Below, piece after piece: positions 8,377 through 17,415 of a stretch of 17,415 nucleotides of DNA. The notes beneath the pieces were generated by a model, which saw only the letters and a list, made by a program, of their open reading frames with translations, ran no database searches and was not told the DNA's origin. The stretch comes from Gammaproteobacteria bacterium UBA5338. GTDB taxonomy: Bacteria; Pseudomonadota; Gammaproteobacteria; Pseudomonadales; UBA5862. The position numbers and the translations under genes are program-made. The first letter of the stretch is position 1. The number at the start of each line of letters is the position of its first letter. The stretch is taken from positions 878 to 18,292 of the forward strand of contig DHQM01000093.1 in NCBI GenBank assembly GCA_002408105.1, in the 5' to 3' direction.

Positions 8377-9825
8377 ATGGGTGATGGATCCACAGCGCGT
8401 GCAGCCCGGCCTGCCCCAATCCTCGGCGCGACCCAAGCGCAGCGGTTCTGGTTCGGCGGGGCAGGGCGAAATGCATTGGTCGCTTCAATACTGCATTGGG
8501 CGCGTTTCGGTGATGGTGTATTGCTCATCGAGGGTGGTCCAGGGGTTGGCAAAACCCGCCTCGCCGAACGGGCACAAGAAGAGGGACTTGAGGGGCTTCG
8601 AGTGCTCCGCCTGTCGGCCGTCCAAGGCGTTGGCGGGCCCGGCTGGCGCGAGGCACTTGCCACAGAATTGGGTTTGTCAGGGACGGATTCCGCGGCGCTT
8701 GCGCAGGCCCTGCTCCGTGAGCGCGAGGCTGGCCTGCATACGCTGTTGATTCTGGATGATGGTGAGCAGCTTGAACCAGCGCAGGTGCAGGCACTGGTGT
8801 CTTTTGCCCAGGGCGATGACAGCGACAATGCTTCTCCGTTGGCGGTTGTCCTGCTGGCACGTCCGGTTGACGCCTGGCCCGCGCCAACGGGTGTCCACCG
8901 GCTGCGGATCGCGCCATTGACCCGGGACAGTGCCGAAGATTTTCTCTCCGCGTGGTGCGTTGCGCAGGGATGCCCCTTGCCGAGTGCCGCCAAGCGCCGG
9001 GGCATCATCAGCCACGTGGTCGACCATGAAGCCGGGGCCGTCGCTGCGTTGTTGCAGCGCCTGGAGGGGCAGGCTCCGGACGCAGGGCTGTCAGGTGCAT
9101 CGACGACCAATGTGTTCAGCTCGCCGGTGCTTCGACTGTGGCGCCACGGCGCTGCGTTGTTGGCTGTGGGCGTGGTACTTGCATGGGTGGCATGGAAGCA
9201 GGGGCCTGGGGTGGAGCCGGAGAGAGGAGCACGCCTTGAGGTTGTCCTCCCCAGTGCACAGCAGAGCGCGCAATCGGGCCTGGCTGTAGCGCAGCGCCAG
9301 GTGCAGGAGGAGCCAGAGCCTCCAATCGCGCGAGCGTTTTCGCAGGATCAGCCAGATCAATCGGGCCCGGAATTGGCCCCTGCGCCGAGCGGCAATTCAA
9401 AGGTGGAGGCCGAGTCCGAACCGCTGATCCTGGCGGACCCAGACCCAGAGCAGCGGGCTGTCGACCAGCCGCCGCTGGGGCCGGCGCAATCACCAGAGTG
9501 GGCCCTTCTGCGCGAGCGAGAGGCGGCGGTCCTGGCGCTCAATCCGAGGCTGTACACCCTACAGTTTCTGGGTTCCTACCACCTGCGCACTGTGATCGAT
9601 TTCGTTGAAGGACTTGGGGGGTGCGAACATTGCTACCTGCTCGAAACGCGCCACCAAAACCGGCCGTGGTATGTGGCGGTGATGGGGCTCTACCCATCCC
9701 GTGAGGCGGCCGCTAAAGCACGCACCGATTTGGAGCCTGACATGCGGCGCATGGACCCCTGGATCCGCCCGATTGAGGCGTTACAGACAGAAGTTCGAGG
9801 CCGGTCCCGCACTCGCGAAGAATGA
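8377..9825 (+). CDS. DamX-like protein: AAA ATPase domain, membrane helix and C-terminal SPOR domain
   Basis: This is a bitopic protein of the DamX type, whose SPOR domain binds denuded septal peptidoglycan. Numbered from ATG at 8377 (482 residues), the cytoplasmic AAA-type domain has Walker A GGPGVGKT (53-60) and Walker B LLILDD (123-128), with Asp in place of the usual catalytic Glu. A transmembrane helix follows at about 257-274 (AALLAVGVVLAWVAW). A Pro/Glu/Gln-rich periplasmic linker covers about 280-390, and the SPOR domain about 392-469 (YTLQFLGSY..., NRPWYVAVMGLYPSREAAAKA). The SPOR domain contains a CEHC pair (Cys416, Cys419), which is unusual. ATG at 8377 is preferred over GTG at 8371 because GGGGG (8367-8371) then sits 5 nt upstream. 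It begins 14 bp after aroB, the position damX holds in enteric bacteria. Unlike there, dam does not follow. Confidence 0.88.
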   Translation: MGDGSTARAARPAPILGATQAQRFWFGGAGRNALVASILHWARFGDGVLLIEGGPGVGKTRLAERAQEEGLEGLRVLRLSAVQGVGGPGWREALATELGLSGTDSAALAQALLREREAGLHTLLILDDGEQLEPAQVQALVSFAQGDDSDNASPLAVVLLARPVDAWPAPTGVHRLRIAPLTRDSAEDFLSAWCVAQGCPLPSAAKRRGIISHVVDHEAGAVAALLQRLEGQAPDAGLSGASTTNVFSSPVLRLWRHGAALLAVGVVLAWVAWKQGPGVEPERGARLEVVLPSAQQSAQSGLAVAQRQVQEEPEPPIARAFSQDQPDQSGPELAPAPSGNSKVEAESEPLILADPDPEQRAVDQPPLGPAQSPEWALLREREAAVLALNPRLYTLQFLGSYHLRTVIDFVEGLGGCEHCYLLETRHQNRPWYVAVMGLYPSREAAAKARTDLEPDMRRMDPWIRPIEALQTEVRGRSRTREE

Positions 9826-9838
9826 GCCCAGGCGCTTT

Positions 9839-9862
9839 GGGAAGGGCTTCGGTGGTCTTCCC
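9839..9862 (+). terminator. Weak hairpin after the damX-like gene
   Basis: GGGAAG (9839-9844) and CTTCCC (9857-9862) can pair around a 12-nt loop that contains CTTCGG. It starts 13 bp after the stop codon of the DamX-like gene. No T-run follows, so it is not a standard intrinsic terminator. It may instead protect the 3' end or cause partial termination before gltB. Confidence 0.3.
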
Positions 9863-10032
9863 TGCCAGTGCGGGCGGACAGCGGGGCGAGCTTCCGAGGG
9901 CAGCGCTGTTTGTGGGCCAGTACGGCGCGCATGTAAAATAGGCGTCCTTTTTTTTCGTGCACGGTGTTGTTGCGCAGGAGGTACTTGCGTAACTCTATGT
10001 ATTGAAAAGCATTTTAATCAGAGAATCGTTTT
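9863..10032 (+). promoter_or_regulatory. gltB leader: candidate promoter, T8 tract and orphan ribosome-binding sequence
   Basis: This is the rest of the 207-bp gap before gltB. TTGTGG (9910-9915) and TAAAAT (9934-9939, 5 of 6 consensus) are 18 bp apart and form the best promoter candidate. Predicted initiation (about 9946) falls just before a run of eight T (9948-9955). No hairpin precedes the T-run, so it is not a terminator. A perfect AGGAGG (9976-9981) has no good start codon at normal spacing: TTG at 9985 is 3 nt away, and its frame closes after six codons. The gltB start itself has only GAGA (10021-10024), 8 nt upstream. No sigma-54 (GG-N10-GC) promoter was recognised. Confidence 0.35.
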
Positions 10033-15953
<5,921 letters not shown>

Positions 15954-15959
15954 CCGCGC

Positions 15960-17030
15960 ATGGGTGCGACTGCGTTGGATGCCAAGAACAACGACGGCCT
16001 GCTGCGTGCATTGCGCCGTCAGCCGGTGGAGCGCACGCCGATTTGGCTGATGCGTCAAGCCGGGCGGTATTTGCCGGAGTACCGCGCGACACGTGGCCGG
16101 GCAGGCGATTTCATGGCACTTTGCCAGAATCCGCAGCTGGCTTTGGAAGTCACACTGCAGCCGTTGGCGCGGTTTGACCTTGATGCCGCCATTCTGTTTT
16201 CAGACATCCTGACGGTGCCGGACGCGATGGGCCTTGGCCTGTACTTCGAAACTGGAGAAGGGCCGAAGTTTCGCAAGCCAGTCCGGAGCCGCGCTGCGAT
16301 CGATGCACTGCCGATTCCCGATCCTGAGGCAGACCTCGGCTATGTGTTGGACGCGGTGCGTGTGATCCGACAAGAGCTCGACGGGCGTGTTCCCCTGATT
16401 GGCTTTTCGGGCAGCCCTTGGACGCTAGCCACCTACATGGTCGAAGGCGGTTCGAGCCGGGATTTTCGCCAAATCAAGACACTGCTGTACAACGACCCCG
16501 AGGCGCTTGACGCCTTACTCGACAAGCTCAGCGAAGCCGTGGTCGGCTACCTAAATGGCCAGATTGCTGCGGGTGCCCAGGTGGTCCAGATTTTCGACAC
16601 TTGGGGTGGCGTACTCACCACGGATGCCTACCGACGGTTTTCTCTGCGCCATATGGAGCGAATCGTGGCCGGCTTGCACCCGGGAAGCGACGGCGGCCAG
16701 GTGCCCGTGATTCTGTTTACCAAGCAAGGGGGCCATTGGCTCGAGTTGATCGCCAAATCAGGCTGCCAGGCTGTGGGCCTTGACTGGACCTTTGACATCG
16801 GCCGGGCTCGGCAGTTGGTGGGTGACCAGGTCGCGCTGCAGGGCAACTTGGACCCCGCCGTCCTGTTCGCTTCTACTGCGGCGGTGCGGGCCGAAGCGGC
16901 GCGTGTGCTGGATGGGTTCGGGCCGGGCCCAGGCCACGTGTTCAATCTCGGGCATGGCATCCAGCCGGGGGTCAACCCCGACCGGGTGAAGGACTTGGTC
17001 GATGCCGTGCACAACCACCCCAGAGGTTAA
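15960..17030 (+). CDS. hemE: Uroporphyrinogen decarboxylase
   Basis: HemE removes four carboxyl groups from uroporphyrinogen III to give coproporphyrinogen III in cytoplasmic heme synthesis, without any cofactor. The 356 residues match the family. Signature 1 is [16 protein letters not shown] (27-42, with Arg32 and Arg36). The catalytic Asp82 lies in [14 protein letters not shown]. Signature 2 is [17 protein letters not shown] (148-164). The C-terminal [14 protein letters not shown] carries the conserved active-site His. The start ATG is 6 bp after the gltD stop. GGAGG (15944-15948) lies inside the end of gltD, 11 nt upstream, so hemE is likely read from the gltBD transcript. Confidence 0.97.
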   Translation: MGATALDAKNNDGLLRALRRQPVERTPIWLMRQAGRYLPEYRATRGRAGDFMALCQNPQLALEVTLQPLARFDLDAAILFSDILTVPDAMGLGLYFETGEGPKFRKPVRSRAAIDALPIPDPEADLGYVLDAVRVIRQELDGRVPLIGFSGSPWTLATYMVEGGSSRDFRQIKTLLYNDPEALDALLDKLSEAVVGYLNGQIAAGAQVVQIFDTWGGVLTTDAYRRFSLRHMERIVAGLHPGSDGGQVPVILFTKQGGHWLELIAKSGCQAVGLDWTFDIGRARQLVGDQVALQGNLDPAVLFASTAAVRAEAARVLDGFGPGPGHVFNLGHGIQPGVNPDRVKDLVDAVHNHPRG

Positions 17031-17035
17031 AGCCG

Positions 17036-17071
17036 GCACGGCGCTTTGGGTGCTTGACCCCCACGCCGTGC
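17036..17071. terminator. Possible bidirectional terminator between hemE and the GGDEF gene
   Basis: GCACGGCG (17036-17043) pairs perfectly with CGCCGTGC (17064-17071). Inside it, GGGT (17048-17051) can pair with ACCC (17057-17060) around GCTTG. The structure sits in the 49-bp gap between two convergent genes, where a terminator serving both would be expected. Neither side has a long T-run, so it may work weakly or with Rho. Confidence 0.45.
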
Positions 17072-17079
17072 ATAGGCGC

Positions 17080-17415
17080 TCAATCGCTTTGGGGTGAGGC
17101 ACACGCCACGCGGTTTCTGCCCGCAGCTTTGGCTTCGTAGAGGGCCTTGTCCGCGTACTCAATCAACTGGTCAGAATCGGCCGTGGGTACCTGCGTAGAC
17201 AGGGCCACCCCGACACTGACCGACAAGCGAATCGACTGTCCATTCCAGTCGATGGGCCCGTCCTGAACTGCAGTGCGAATCCGCTCGGCGATGCTGACGG
17301 CACCTGAGGGCTGGGTGTTCGGCAGCAACACGACAAATTCTTCCCCGCCGTACCGGGCCACGGTGTCCAGTGGCCGGCTGGCCGTGGCCGTCAGCACGCG
17401 CGCGAGGTGCTTGAC
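17080..17415 (-). CDS. GGDEF-domain protein, probable diguanylate cyclase, C-terminal end (truncated by window edge)
   Basis: This is the C-terminal 111 residues of a GGDEF protein, read on the minus strand from the window edge to TGA at 17080-17082. The active-site motif is RYGGEEF, the functional GGEEF form that condenses two GTP into cyclic di-GMP. RPLD lies five residues before GGEEF, the usual position of the RxxD inhibitory site that binds c-di-GMP for product feedback. The later conserved LSVSVGVAL and ADKALYEAKAAGRNRV segments are also intact. The start, N-terminal sensor domain and control region lie outside the window, so its signal and location are unknown. It converges on hemE and is not part of that operon. 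A pilus role through c-di-GMP is possible, but nothing here shows it. Confidence 0.93.
   Translation of the reverse strand, partial: VKHLARVLTATASRPLDTVARYGGEEFVVLLPNTQPSGAVSIAERIRTAVQDGPIDWNGQSIRLSVSVGVALSTQVPTADSDQLIEYADKALYEAKAAGRNRVACASPQSD

Noticed and set aside
7001..8488. A 495-codon antisense open frame across aroK and aroB
   Set aside because: It lies opposite two well-conserved genes and arises from GC-biased third positions. The translation shows no family resemblance.
9948..9955. T8 run as an intrinsic terminator
   Set aside because: No stable GC-rich hairpin sits directly upstream. The nearest complementary arms are only 3-5 bp and imperfect.
9976..10005. AGGAGG followed by a six-codon frame, as a possible gltB leader peptide
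   Set aside because: Spacing to TTG (3 nt) is too short and to the ATG at 9997 (15 nt) too long, and the peptide has no informative residues. I kept it only as an orphan motif in the gltB leader.

Overview
The window is a conserved gammaproteobacterial housekeeping block, not a mobile or accessory island. Base composition is uniformly GC-rich. The gene order is a truncated, divergent mrcA/ponA (penicillin-binding protein 1A), then pilM-pilN-pilO-pilP-pilQ, aroK, aroB, a DamX-like AAA/SPOR protein, gltB, gltD and hemE, and last a convergent, truncated GGDEF gene. From memory this matches the Pseudomonas-type arrangement. In enteric bacteria dam and rpe follow the damX position, whereas here gltBD and hemE do. 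Type IV pilus genes and this order suggest a gammaproteobacterium outside the Enterobacterales. I cannot name a genus.

Layout. Bases 1-1392 (minus strand) encode the N-terminal 460 or so residues of PBP1A, ending just before its catalytic serine. The first 22 bases form a perfect palindrome, and the PBP1A reading departs from family sequence at its axis, so the left edge looks like a fold-back contig end. Bases 1393-1766 are a 374-bp divergent control region. Bases 1767-6675 are the tightly packed pilMNOPQ operon: overlapping or abutting stops and starts, except a 9-nt pilN-pilO gap. Bases 6676-9825 hold aroK, aroB and the DamX-like gene, probably cotranscribed. A 207-bp gap with a weak hairpin, a candidate promoter and a run of eight T separates this from gltB-gltD-hemE (10033-17030). 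A hairpin between the convergent genes could end both transcripts. The right edge cuts a diguanylate-cyclase domain.

How the genes work together. PilM, PilN, PilO and PilP form the cytoplasm-to-periplasm alignment complex that joins the pilus motor to the PilQ outer-membrane secretin. PBP1A and the DamX-like SPOR protein act on peptidoglycan, which the pilus machine must cross. AroK and AroB are shikimate-pathway enzymes. GltB and GltD are the two subunits of NADPH glutamate synthase. HemE makes coproporphyrinogen III. All complete genes keep the key residues I could check, and I see no frameshifts. I found no CRISPR array, tRNA, rRNA, insertion sequence or phage gene. I do not think the window holds a new system. 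The most useful leads are the contig-end artefact, a CxxC pair in the DamX-like SPOR domain, a perfect hairpin between gltB and gltD, an extended -10 element inside aroK, and the T8 tract at the likely gltB transcription start.
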